Below are positions 11,037-21,420 of a DNA stretch of 27,344 bases, in pieces. The position numbers and the translations under genes are program-made. The notes beneath the pieces are model-generated. The model saw nothing but the letters and a program-made list of their open reading frames with translations. It was not told the origin of the DNA and made no database searches. The first letter of the stretch is position 1, and every line of letters begins with the position of its first letter. The stretch spans positions 17,094 through 44,437 of the forward strand of contig BEXV01000408.1 in NCBI GenBank assembly GCA_003118195.1. Direction: 5' to 3'. The DNA comes from Hemicentrotus pulcherrimus. Taxonomy: Eukaryota; Echinodermata; Echinoidea; Camarodonta; Strongylocentrotidae.

Positions 11037-11374
11037 TTAAAGGTAAAGACCAGTATTGGAAACCAAAAATGAAATGGAAGCTCTCATTACCAATCATGTG
11101 AAAGAATATGTTTTGACTAATACATGATGATAAGGGAAACCGCCTACTAATTCTTATAATGGGTTTCTCTCATGGTCTGTGAGAGATATAGGGTAGTCCC
11201 ATATACATCTTCCTGTGTATAGTGCTTGTAACTTTACGAAGAATGGGCCAAATTTCTTATCATTTTGATGATTCTAGAACCTTGCAGATGCTAGATGATC
11301 AACCTTTTCTGATCGATACCACAACGTTTCTTTCACAATGCAATCGCATGACCATAACTGGTCTTTACCTTTAA
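11037..11374. mobile_element. TTAA-flanked MITE, 338 bp, TIR AGGTAAAGACCAGT
   Basis: TTAA at 11037-11040 and 11371-11374 bounds a terminal inverted repeat AGGTAAAGACCAGT, with the exact complement ACTGGTCTTTACCT at 11357-11370. A few further bases match imperfectly. There is no coding capacity. The TTAA target points to piggyBac-type mobilisation (inference). It lies only 84 bases from the preceding MITE. Confidence 0.7.
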
Positions 11375-12069
11375 GGTATGACCGTCGAAATATTTGGTAA
11401 AAAGTCGATCTCTCCTCTTTGAAACACGAAAATAAACAGTAATGCTGTATTTTTTTGGTGCAATTTAAATGATAGTAATAGTGATGTAAAAATAGAAGTA
11501 GTGGTGGTGGTGGTGGTGGCAGTAGTAGTATATATGGTAGCATTGCTGTTGCCATTAGTAGTAGTAGTAATAGTAGTAGCAGTAGTACTAGAAGTAACAG
11601 TATACATAGTAGTATAAGAGGAAATAGTAGTATAGTTCAATAGTTTTGTCGCTGAAAGTTAACTTGAACCACAAGTAGTTTATAGCAGAGGTAAAATTAT
11701 AGTGCCGATGGCGAAATAGGTAGGAATATTTAGTCGTAGGTCTAGTAGTAGTGGCAATATGAGGAAGAGAGATGGTGGTGATGGTGGTAGTAGTTGTTAT
11801 AGTAGTGGCAGCAGTAGTAGTAGTGGTGGTGTTGATAATTGGGTGTTGTGATGGTGGTACTACTAGTAGTAGTTCAAGTAGCAGTAGTAGTAGCGGTAGT
11901 AGTAGCGATAACACTTTAGTTGTAGTATAAGTTTTAGTATTAGAAGTAGTAATATTAGTAGTAATTGCAGGAGTAGTATATAGTAGTAGTAGATTAGTAG
12001 AAGTAGGAGTAGTACATAGTCGAAGAAGTATCGTTGTAGCAGTAGTAGACTACTATTACTGTAGTAGAC

Positions 12070-12100
12070 TACTACTTCTATACTAAGTATAGAAGTAGTA
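12070..12100. repeat. 14-bp hairpin at an orientation flip in the AGT array
   Basis: TACTACTTCTATAC (12070-12083) and GTATAGAAGTAGTA (12087-12100) are perfect complements around a TAA loop. It sits where ACT-oriented units (about 12045-12080) briefly replace AGT units. Confidence 0.8.
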
Positions 12101-12936
12101 AAGGTCGTTTTTTTCAACTAGTGTTGGGTACCAGTGATGGAAGATATCATTTTGTATACCTATACCTGTAAAATAACTATATCATTTATTTGATAACACT
12201 GTGGTACTGGTTTACTAGTTTACAGTTCCTGATGTAGAAAAACTACCAACAGCAGTAGTATTATTACTAGAAGTAGGACGCGTATGGGTATTAGCAGCAG
12301 TAGGGTTCCAGTAGTGATATTAGTTGTGGTAGTAAAGTATAATTCGAGTAATAGTAGTATGAGGAATAGAATCAGGGGCAGTACTAGTAAAAGTAGTAGT
12401 AACACGAGAAGAAGAATAGTGACATTACAGCAACACCCATCGTGGTTTTCTAAGTCGTACTTATCTTCGTAGATGTAGTAGTAATATTGTCGTCGTCTTC
12501 GTCAGTATTTTAATGAGGAATAAATGTTTATATTTATTTTCTCCTTTTTGTCATTCTCTTCCTCCCAGAATATGTTCATACTCTTCATGTGTGAACGATT
12601 TAAACAATTATCATGATTTGATTAATAGTTAAAAATACACACATATGTTTGTGCAAGTTTGTAATACATGTAATTGCAGTAGTAGAGCTGCGATAGTAGT
12701 AGGAGTAGAAGAAATGTTAAGTACAGTTAGTATTAGTATAAGTAGAAATATTATTAGTTCTGTAACTAGTAGTAGTAGTAGTAATATTAATAATAGTAGT
12801 AGTAGTAGTAGTAGTAGTAGTATAAATGGTGGTAGTTCTGTTAATACTACAAGTAGTAAAATAATAGTTGTAGTTGTAGTAATGATAAAAGCAGTAGTAG
12901 TAGTATATGGAAGTGTATAGAGAGTAGTACGCCTTC

Positions 12937-13040
12937 AGCAGTAATATAAGGTATAAGTTACATACTAGGAGTAGTTTATTTGTATTGTAGCAGTAATATA
13001 AGGTATAAGTAACATACTAGGAGTAGTTTATTTGTATTGT
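12937..13040 (+). repeat. 52-bp tandem duplication
   Basis: 12937-12988 is repeated at 12989-13040 with one obvious substitution (GTTAC versus GTAAC). It is a recent duplication inside the AGT array. Confidence 0.85.
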
Positions 13041-13398
13041 TGGCGCAGGTATGATTTTCATCAGCAGTAGTAGTACTGTAAGTAGGAGTTGAATCATAAG
13101 CAGTAGCGGAAGTAACAGTAAGGAGTTGTTCTACTGGTAGTTGAAGTATTATTAGTACTATAGTATTAATAGTAGTAGTAGTTGTTTTTGTAGTCGTAGT
13201 AGTAATAGTAGTAGTAGTAGTAGTAGTAGTAGTAGAAGCAACATCGGCAGCAGGGGTAGGCGTATGGGTAGTGGTGGTAGTAGTAGAAGTAGTAGTAGTA
13301 GTAGTATTTAGTAGCAGCAGGAGTAGTAGTAGAGTAGGGTAGTAGAAGTAGAAGTAATAGTAGTGGTGGTAGTAGTAGTAGAAGTAGTAACAGTAGTA

Positions 13399-13467
13399 GC
13401 AACATAATTATTACTATAGTATGTAGTAGTAATAGTAGTAGCAACATAATTATTACTATAGTATACA
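13399..13467 (+). repeat. 42-bp period duplication in the AGT array
   Basis: GCAACATAATTATTACTATA at 13399 recurs at 13441, followed in both cases by GTAT, with AGT units between. Confidence 0.8.
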
Positions 13468-13595
13468 TACATGTAAGATTATCTTATGTAGTTTTACCAG
13501 GAATGTTAACATTTAAAAAGGGACTATGATTAACAGTAGCAGCAGTAGTAGTCATGGTCATGATGGTAGCAAAAGTGGTAGTAGTAGAATCAAAA

Positions 13596-15379
13596 TGTTC
13601 GAATCAAAAGCAACGCACAAAGAACTGCTTTCATGCATTGAAAAATGGAACCATCCGGGGCAACGCTGTGTCACCCAAGCCATAAATATCAAAACAGATT
13701 TAATCCTAGAGAAAGGGGGCCCTGATTACATAACGAAGAGAAGGAAGCGACATAGGCCAGTCATACAACTATCGCACGAAGACGGGGTAAAAAAAATTAC
13801 ATCAACCGATATCAAGATTAAAAACACCCCTCTGCACAGCAATTCGGTGATATAATACATCAAATATTTAACCAATTAATGCAATCAAGCTGTAACAAAG
13901 TAACAGTTGGCCCTACAATTCTTTATTCTGGTTTTGTCTCTCGGAAGACTGCACGTCAGCTCGATGGCTTTAGCGGGGAGACGCGCCCGGGGTGATCTCT
14001 AGATCACGTTGCTCTCTCCAAGACTCTTGAGATCTCGAGGAGCCTCATATTCGAGGCGACCATTGACAGATTCTTGAAGTTCAGGGATATATAACACTCA
14101 TTTTTTAGAAAGGAAAGAAAAAATTTGCCCGCGGAGGATTTTTTGAAAGAAATCTTTTTACAACGAGGTAGTTTTCAAAGGATGCCACCAATGTCCACTT
14201 CAACTCAATTGAGGGGCGTAACCATATAATTTGAACGTAGGGAGAAGGGTATGTTGATAGGGTAAATCACACTCGACTTGAACAAAGATGATTTTTTAAA
14301 AATGTTGTTCTACGAAAAGGATTGTTAGACAATCCCCTTTATTCGCTTCAAAACATTTTCAAGCTCTTTGCCTGAAAATGAAAAACTAGATAGAGTGATC
14401 GACCATAAACTATAACCAACCCTAACCTTAAACCTAAGTGCTTAAAGCAGTGAAATACGACATCTAATCCTTATCTATTACGATTTGAAGGCCGGAGCAT
14501 AATGTTACCGAAGCAAATGTCGCCAGCGCAAGTGTTGGTCACCTTGAGAAGGTCAATAAAGCCGTTCGCTGCTACACTTTTGTTCAACAGGTGATTATAA
14601 TGATTATGGCTGTCAGTCCTCTTAACCCTGCCAATATTTTACCTTTAAGATGGAAGCGTGCAGGGACTTCATTACCTACAATTTCCTTAAAGTTACCCTA
14701 GCCATTTTGTCATCAAGGGTTGTTCAACAGACCGAGGTATTATTTTGTAGTCCGATTCCACTATCCCCCATGGATGCGAATTAGCTGATAAAGCGGGTGT
14801 ATTCATTAGCGAGAAAACGAAGATGTTGTGCTTGCCTACTCTAAGAAAGCTGGAAGAACCATTATCAGTGTCCCCAATCTGTTGTGTTATTCCTGGAAAG
14901 GCCTGTGTTTTTCTTCTTTTATCTGTCCATTATAGGTTTAATTTGCCATCTCGTTGCTACATGGTACTTAATTTCGGGATAATATGTCGGGCGGCAGAGT
15001 AATTTGAGTGGACATACTGCGGGAGTCTTCTCAGGGGAAATAATGGTTGTTCGCCGGGAAAGGCCCGGTACTTTTGTCAGCGCGCCTGCCCAGTACGTGT
15101 CCTGAAATTCAATTCCTTTTAATTCAATCAAAATGCATGATCAGCACATTTGTCCTGATAATTGCTGGGAAAATGCCCCAAAATATCAGAGAGTTTTCAT
15201 TTTTGAGCAAATATAATGACCACATTTGTATTGATTAACTTACATCATAACAAGCATTGTACACTTCACTGCTTAACTTGGAATTCCCTTCAATAACTCA
15301 CGCGTGTCTAAATGTGTGAAATCTTACATTAAGTACTGAGATATGGACGAATAATCGGAAAAACAGCGTGTTCTCTGTT
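13596..15379. other. No gene supported
   Basis: An open frame running out of the array to 13855 has no splice or homology support. GC is moderately raised at 13930-14080, around GAGACGCGCCCGGGG and a TGATCTCTAGATCA palindrome, without a recognisable element. The remainder to 15379 shows only chance ORFs. Confidence 0.35.
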
Positions 15380-15660
15380 GTAAACGAGGCGTTATTTCGA
15401 TTGCGTCATTATCTACGCTAATTAAAATAGGGAAGCAATACGCCCCTATACGCCATTAATTAACGCCGCGTTATACTGTCACAGGATACGTCAAAGACCA
15501 CACTAGTCGCTGACGCATCAGTTGCAACCGGCATTACGAGTTATACCACGTATTTTCGTATTGCTACGTTACGGAAATTAAGAATATTCGCCACTGAGCT
15601 TTTTGTATCATGTAACACGCCACGTAATTGCCAGCAATTATGTAGTCGCAGTGTAGAACA
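15380..15660. repeat. Diverged copy of the dispersed/tandem repeat family
   Basis: Blocks GGCGTTATTTCGATTGCGTC, TACGTCAAAGACCA, GCTGACGCATCAG and GCAACCGGCATTACG match the order seen at 1180-1265 and parts of 2532-3240. Boundaries are uncertain. Confidence 0.4.
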
Positions 15661-16535
15661 TACAACAACCCAAATAAATGTGACATGATCTAGTGATTAA
15701 AATCACCATACTGATGTGATGTGTACAAATTTATCATAACCCATGCTTAATATTTAGATGAAAAATTTAGTCTGAATTATTGTACGTCAACATAAGACAT
15801 CTGGTTTGGATTTGACAATGCTCGGTTTGAAAATATTGCTACCTTTTGATGTGTTTGTGTTTTATGGATCTAAACGTTTGCAAAACATACAAATCTTATG
15901 ATAACAAACCAAAAAATGAGGCCATAACTTTCTTTCGAGAAACAACGAAGTAAGAAATTGAATTGAAAAGGTAATCATAGCTTTAGCTTAAGTTTGTATA
16001 TCAAAGTAGATTAATATCATAGCAGACTTTAATAAATTATTAGACAAAAGGGAATGCCAACTCAAATTATCGTCCCCCTTCTTTCCCCTTCTCTCTACAC
16101 ATCACTTCTTACTAGTTCACAAAATATCTTTCAAAACTCGTTTCATGTTTATAATCCGATGACAGTGCATTGAGATAACAATATCAAAAGGATCAATGTT
16201 ATCATACATGTAAATTCTAACAAAGAGGGAGAGAAATGGTAGTTTAATTGATGAAAACAGCTTGTGGCAGAAACAACACGTAAACATGAAAAGAGTGCAA
16301 ACATTCAGAGCATACATTTCCTACAGAATTGTGTTTTCATATTTACAGTAAATTGTAATAAATACTTTCTGATCATTTTCTTAAGATATGGCAACAAATG
16401 AATTTCATATAATAGTTAGGTTACATTCTCTACAATGCGTAAAATCACTATATACAATCAATAAGTTAATTTTGAAAATAAATTGAACTATCTCGTATTA
16501 TCTAATAAGACATTACAATGATCGCTCATCTTAAG
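15661..16535. other. No gene seen; possible distal 3' UTR of the receptor
   Basis: AT-rich sequence downstream of the receptor on its strand. ATTAAA-type hexamers occur on the minus strand at about 16242 and 16028, but no convincing AATAAA with a GT-rich element was found. Confidence 0.3.
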
Positions 16536-16854
16536 TTAGCGTTCGGAGGGGAATCGAATGCGCTGTCGGCCTTGACGAAACCTTTGGGTTCGTGGTGAAT
16601 TCAATCTCTTACTACACGAAGCACGATCATTCGGCTTTGTTCGTGAAACATCGTGTGTTTGAAAACTTACTTCGTCATTGAACCGCACGCATTTTCTCTG
16701 TAACCTTGCGACCTTTGCTTTGGCAGTACCGTGCAAGGTCGAACTCGCTTTCATCATAGAATCAGTCTGCCGTTTGTTGTTACTAAATCTCGTTGGTCGG
16801 TTCGCCGAAACATGTCGAAGATGCACGAAAGTAACCATCGGAGTCCCCCCGGCG
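16536..16854 (-). other. Probable 3' UTR of the receptor exon, with an open overlapping frame that may be a displaced C-tail
   Basis: This lies directly downstream of the receptor TGA on the minus strand. One frame, shifted +1 from the receptor, is open from about 17015 (after a TGA) to a TAA at 16536. It therefore overlaps the last 50 or so receptor codons and adds about 105 more. The extra peptide is basic and Arg/Ser/Thr-rich, like many GPCR tails, and includes RKCVRFNDEV, which fits the loose RVxF docking pattern. GC content stays coding-like until about 16540 and then drops to AT-rich sequence. It may be an ordinary 3' UTR, or the true tail displaced by an indel in the allele or assembly. 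A GAA|GTAAGT donor-like site occurs near 16671. Confidence 0.35.
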
Positions 16855-17164
16855 TCAAACCGTGCACGTTTTCGTCTCGGCCGAAGATGTCCGCAACGAC
16901 TCGTCCAGAGCCGAGTTCTTGGTAGTGCTTGGGTTGAGTGGGAAGGTCGACTTCTTTTGAAATCTGATTGGGCCGCGAAACTCACGACCGTTTTTACAGC
17001 ACAGGTACTTCATGAAGTACTGTCGATAGGTCCGGCTTAGAAAACAGAGAGCGATAGGGTTGGCGCTGCAGTTGAAGTAGACAAGAAAGTGGGATGCACT
17101 TTGGAATATCATCATCCCTGTTTTAGTGAAGAGTAGCTCGTTGTAGCCGAACTGGAACCATAGA
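16855..17164 (-). CDS. 3' terminal coding exon of a neuropeptide GPCR (bombesin/CCHamide/endothelin-receptor-like), partial
   Basis: This is the last coding exon of a class A G-protein-coupled receptor, a plasma-membrane peptide receptor. On the minus strand a long pyrimidine tract ends in TGCAG at 17165, giving a phase-2 acceptor. From there 102 codons run to a TGA at 16855-16857. The product starts with LWFQFGYNE (end of TM6/extracellular loop 3). It continues through a hydrophobic TM7 with FNCSANPIALCFLS, helix 8 SRTYRQYFMKYLCC with a likely palmitoylated Cys pair, and a Ser/Thr-rich tail of about 45 residues. Having Leu at the usual Tyr of NPxxY (NPxxL) is characteristic of bombesin, endothelin and arthropod CCHamide receptors. 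The residue after that Leu, usually Tyr in these families, is Cys here. An intron just after TM6 is, as I recall, also found in vertebrate bombesin receptor genes. GC content is clearly above the flanks. TM1-TM6 exons should lie at higher coordinates but were not found, so a pseudogene fragment cannot be excluded. The exact ligand class is unresolved. Confidence 0.8.
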
Positions 17165-18830
17165 CTGCAGAGAAGAAATAAAGAGATAAAAAGAAAGAAA
17201 ATAATTAATATCACGTATTCAAACTGTATCCTTTCCTCGACCCTACCTTCGGATATGACTCACTGCCATTAGTCCCATAGCAATGTCATAATGCCGTACT
17301 TGCATTATGTGTATTCATATAAATACTCAGTAAATATGATTCATCAATGATTTTGGCAAACTTCCCCTCTCACAGAGGATCTACCGAACACACGAATTGA
17401 AATACTTTTTTAAAATAACTGTAGCTTTAAATTGTCCATTTAATCAGTATATCAATACTCTTTTGATTTAACATTGGGTATTGTTGCCCGTACACTATCA
17501 AAAGTTGTATAAAAATGAGTCCTACAAATTAGTAGTAGTAGTCGTTTTAGTCGTACGTCGCCCTTAAAGGAAATAGGTTCAAGGCTTCCAAGTGTCTTTA
17601 TATTTTTCTTATTCTGGTGGAGTGATCTTCAAATATGCTAATAGCACTTGTCTTTGATCAAAGCTGGAGCATTCCATTTCCAAATACTTCCATAGCTTAA
17701 GGGTTTAATCATTTGATTGGCCGCTAGATTAAAAGCGTTCTTCTCATCTGTGGATACTTGTTGTGATTTCCTTTGGGCCCGTCCATATTTGACCATTTTT
17801 TTACAGAATCCTTTGAGAAATACCGATGCATGTATACAATTTATTCCTTATAGGCCGCAAGAACGAGAAAAATATAAACTACAATTTATTTGGGTAGTTT
17901 TTACTTTTTTGCAATTAATCGATTTAATCCTAACGAGACATGAATTATCATAAACTCATCATTTTTTCTTCTCCCGTTGCTAAAATGGCAAGAATAGTAG
18001 ATAGTCAATCTCTTTTATTGCCACATTGTTCTAAGGAAGACAAAGTTATCTCCAAATCGTACATGTATAACCGATAATGTTCAACACTGTCTCGGGGGGT
18101 TTAAAAATTGCCAATTTGAATCAAAATATAAGAGTTGCCAATTTAAAGATGAAAAAAAAAACCCGTTTTCTATTTACAGACAAAACAATTTTATCGCAAA
18201 TTAACATATTGCATGTATGCAAAAATCCATGATCTTTCTACTTTTTAATTTGACATATTTTTGTATGGGTTTGAATCGAATGTTAGATGATTTAAGAGAA
18301 AGAGACACATGCACTTTTTAAAATATTCAGTTGAGAAATGAATCCTATTTATTTGTCAACGGATGTAGAGAAATATCCTTCCATTGCCCGCGTACGATAT
18401 GTACAATCGCAATATACATGTCGGTGCTTGTAGGGGGTGGGGTGGATCATTCAGGTATTTTTCCCCCTGCAAACACAGTTTACGCTCCCACCACTGTGAC
18501 ACCTCACCATCAAACTGCTTCACTAGTCAACTTGACAAGCTATTTGGTGGCTTCTCCTCACATTCTCCTGCATGTACACCGTAGCTCTAAAGAGAGCAGT
18601 CAAGCAAATTGATCTCTGGGCACATCCTTTGCCATCCACATTCATAGACAATACCAATCACACTCCCTATTTGAGGATGGGATTCATATCCAATTGTGAG
18701 GGATGGGGTTCTTGAGCCCAGCGTAGTCTGGGGAATGCCCTTGCCGTGGCTTCTAAGATCTCTATAATACCTTGAAGATGATGGCGTTGTTGACATCATT
18801 CTTTTTCACGTATGTTTGGCATGTGATAGA
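17165..18830. other. Probable receptor intron; no exon recognised
   Basis: The minus-strand pyrimidine tract at 17166-17205 belongs to the receptor acceptor. Beyond it I searched the minus strand for a TM6 CWxP-type motif ending in a phase-2 donor and found none. Confidence 0.4.
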
Positions 18831-18880
18831 AAACCAGGGGCGGATCCAAGAGTTTGTAAACTGTGGGGACACCATTTTTT
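18831..18880 (+). repeat. Possible dispersed-repeat fragment (GGGGCGGATCCAAGAG)
   Basis: ACCAGGGGCGGATCCAAGAG resembles a terminal block I recall from repeats of many invertebrate genomes. A shorter GGGGCGGACC occurs at about 6831. The other end was not found. Confidence 0.3.
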
Positions 18881-19260
18881 TTTGCTTCTTCAATGCAAAC
18901 TCCGAGATATTCTAAACCCCGGTTTTGCTTTGTTTTGTTGTTTTCGTAATTTGCATATTTACAAGCGGCAGGCATATTTTATCTCGCTTTCGTTATCAGC
19001 AACAATTAGGTTTTCTTTAAAGTTCAAACAAAATAGTAATTTTATTACATCAATTTTTTTTCACTGAATAAATATCTATAAACCTGCACCTATGGAAGAA
19101 TCTACTACCTTAACATTGCTAAAGAAAAGAAATAGATTTCTTTTAAATAGATAGAAAAGATTTGTGGGGTATTTTAATCTGTTATTGGTGACTGCTTTAA
19201 GTCAAATCGTTGTCTCTATTGCTGTCCCCAAACCAATTCTAAAAAATACTTTTCTTCAGG
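18881..19260. other. No gene seen
   Basis: AT-rich sequence without recognised features. Confidence 0.35.
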
Positions 19261-19395
19261 TTTCAGAAAAATCCTCACACAAATAATAGCAGTTTAATTA
19301 ATCCCACACCGAGGCTAATTGTTGAAGTTTACTCCCTAAAACAGAAACTCTACACCATCTTCTGTTTTAAAAGAAGCTATAAAACTCTCTCCCCG
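19261..19395 (+). CDS. Candidate internal exon, unidentified (weak)
   Basis: TACTTTTCTTCAG is acceptor-like and ends near 19260. CCGG|GTAAGT, a consensus donor, follows about 135 bases later. One frame is open throughout, with a product reading FQKNPHTNN and later LIVEVYSLKQKLYTIFCFKR. No family is recognised and base composition does not stand out from the flanks. The opposite strand is also open here, so this may be chance. Confidence 0.15.
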
Positions 19396-19959
19396 GGTAA
19401 GTAAAAATGCAATTGTTGTATCCACGATGGACAACATTTGAAACCGAAAACGTTGCCTCTCAGTACTTCGGGCGTCGTTATCGCTTGGTGTTCCTCTCTT
19501 TTGTTTGTGGGCCACGAGCGTCAACGTGCCCAGATCACAAGCAAAATCTAATCTTAAACTGACCAGCAAGCAATCCTTCTATTAAACTAAACCACAGCTT
19601 CGAACAAATACAAACAATACTCATCTGATCTTTGCCCCCCTACAAAAAGACCACCAAAACAAAAAGAAAAAAAGATCGAATTCTGATTTTGCCTCAGGAT
19701 GATATCACCGAAGGTGGAACTCAGTTTATTTATGATATCGAAGTCCTTTAAAACTTTTGTTGAACTCGCCTGTAAGATTTTTATAGTGAAATTAGTTAAA
19801 TTGTAGGCTTGAGGTAAAAAACTAGAACAAAAAACGAGGACAGCGAAGCATTCGAAAATGAAACGCTGCCCTCATCATTTTGGGATTTAACTATAAATCT
19901 GCCAAACATATCGACACATTATTTATTAAACATAATGTAAACTTTCAAGGAATAGTTTG
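19396..19959. other. No gene supported
   Basis: A minus-strand open frame at 19336-19569 has some basic, loop-like sequence but no transmembrane motif or splice frame fitting the receptor. A 10-bp inverted pair GAGGACAGCG/CGCTGCCCTC lies at about 19836-19875. Confidence 0.3.
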
Positions 19960-20280
19960 TCTTTTTCACATTTCCAAGTTATTTTTTGCTTGTGGCTGTT
20001 GAAAAAGAAGGAAAAAGGGGGAGGAGCAAGACACCATCTCGTAAAGAAAAGACATAAATAATACAAGTAAGAGAAAATATAGAGAAAAATTGATAAATAT
20101 ATGGTTATAAAGAAAGAATGAGAAAGTGTGGGAAAAGGGGTTGGGGAACGATTTAAAAAATGGGAGAGGGAATGAGCAACGGGGCTGCCAAGTGTGAAAG
20201 AAGGAGAGAAGAATAATGACTATGGAGCGCATACGCGAGAGAAAATTTACGAGAGAGAAAAATGATACATATATAACCAA
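19960..20280 (+). repeat. Purine-rich (A/G) tract
   Basis: The plus strand is strongly A/G-biased (GAAAAAGAAGGAAAAAGGGG and similar). This makes the opposite strand pyrimidine-rich and creates a Phe/Ser-rich open frame there, which is not a gene. Confidence 0.6.
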
Positions 20281-20870
20281 TCACAGGCAAGTTCACAACA
20301 AGTTCATTGAATTATCTTGACACTGAAAAAGAGGCGTTTCTTTCTCCATTTAAACTTGGTTTAAGAGAAGTAAGAATTATATTCCATACGTTCCATATCC
20401 CTAGTATTCCTGTCTGTAATATCATTGGGGATGCTTTGTATCTCTCTCAACACCAGTAAAATAACTTCCTATTGTTCTTTTGTGCTGTGGGAAGCTGTCA
20501 ATCCCGGCAAAATTTGCAACGGAATTACTTTATGATTGGGTCAAGAATCGGCTTTTTTACAAATACATTTATGATATTGCTTTAATAATGGAAGGTATTT
20601 TCATGCCCAGCCCAACGATTAACGATCTTTGCAATTAAGTTCGTCTATTCAGCGGCAAAAAAGAGGTAACGAGGAAGCAATTGTCCGAACAAAAAGAAGA
20701 ACAAGAGGAACAAATAACCACGTTTCGTGTTACGTGTGTATGTCCTAAATTGACACAATATGTGGTATATAAATATGAGTGTGTCCCTTTGCCGTGTAAA
20801 TTACAGACAGTGAACAAGATGTCGACCTGTTTTGCTTTTGTGGTATAATAGGGAAAAGGATTACTTATCT
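20281..20870. other. No gene seen
   Basis: AT-rich unique sequence with no splice-bounded open frame noticed. Confidence 0.4.
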
Positions 20871-21420
20871 CAAGAAAAGTAAATTGAGGGAGGAAGAAAC
20901 ATGTGACGAGAAAGAAGGAAGAGGAAGCGCAAGGATATGAGTAGGTGTGAATGTTTGATTTGTGTGGGCGTACGGTACGTGGGTGTCTGAATTATGTGCG
21001 TGTGCGTGGGTGTTTGACTTGTGGTGTGTGCTTGGATGTTTGGCATGCGCACGTGGAAAACCAAACGGGTAAAGTAATAAAAGGAAGGGGAATTGAAAGA
21101 TACACCCAAACCAGATACAGCAGTGGAGGGAGAGAGAAAATGTGTGGATGTTGGTGTGTGTACATGCGTGTGTGCGTGTCTGCGTGTGCGTCTCTGAAAG
21201 TATATGTGTATATGTACGAGAGAGAAAGAGAGAGAGAGAGAGAGAAAAGATATAAGATGAATGAATGTTTTTGTAACTAGGAACATTACTTATTGTTATA
21301 AACCCAGATAAAAAAAAGTGGGCATTTCGTTCGAAATTCTATTCTAGTCATCTTTGCCAATAAACAGCGAAAGCGAGAGAGGTGAGAGAATGAGGTAAGA
21401 GAGAGAGAGAGAGAGATATC
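20871..21420 (+). repeat. GT-rich and AG microsatellites
   Basis: Degenerate (GT)n with GCGTG variants spans about 20940-21060 and 21140-21215. (GA)n occurs at about 21219-21246 and 21396-21416. Long open frames on both strands here are repeat artefacts. Confidence 0.8.

Larger units (their letters stand above)
11490..13595 (+). repeat. Degenerate AGT/GTA trinucleotide array of about 2 kb
   Basis: Runs of (AGT)n with single-base variants (GGT, AAT, AGC) fill about 11490-12110, 12240-12500 and 12670-13595. They are separated by short AT-rich breaks at about 12110-12240 and 12500-12670. Motif orientation is almost uniformly AGT on the plus strand. The long Ser/Val-, Leu- or Tyr/Thr-rich open frames here exist only because some frames of the repeat lack stops, and they are not genes. 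Confidence 0.9.

Noticed and set aside
11274..13468. Long Leu-, Tyr-, Thr- or Ser-rich open frames
   Set aside because: They are translations of the AGT trinucleotide array, in which some frames lack stop codons.
13526..13855. 109-codon plus-strand frame leaving the AGT array
   Set aside because: The non-repetitive part has no recognised motif, no acceptor and no composition shift.
16855..16866. Receptor C-terminus TCTV as a PDZ-binding motif
   Set aside because: The -2 position is Cys rather than Ser/Thr, so it does not meet the class I pattern.
19336..19569. Minus-strand frame with a basic stretch, tested as the receptor's loop 3/TM6 exon
   Set aside because: It lacks a TM6 CWxP-type motif and has no donor in the required phase.
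20870..21286. 138-codon minus-strand and 109-codon plus-strand frames
   Set aside because: Both are translations of GT/GA microsatellite sequence.
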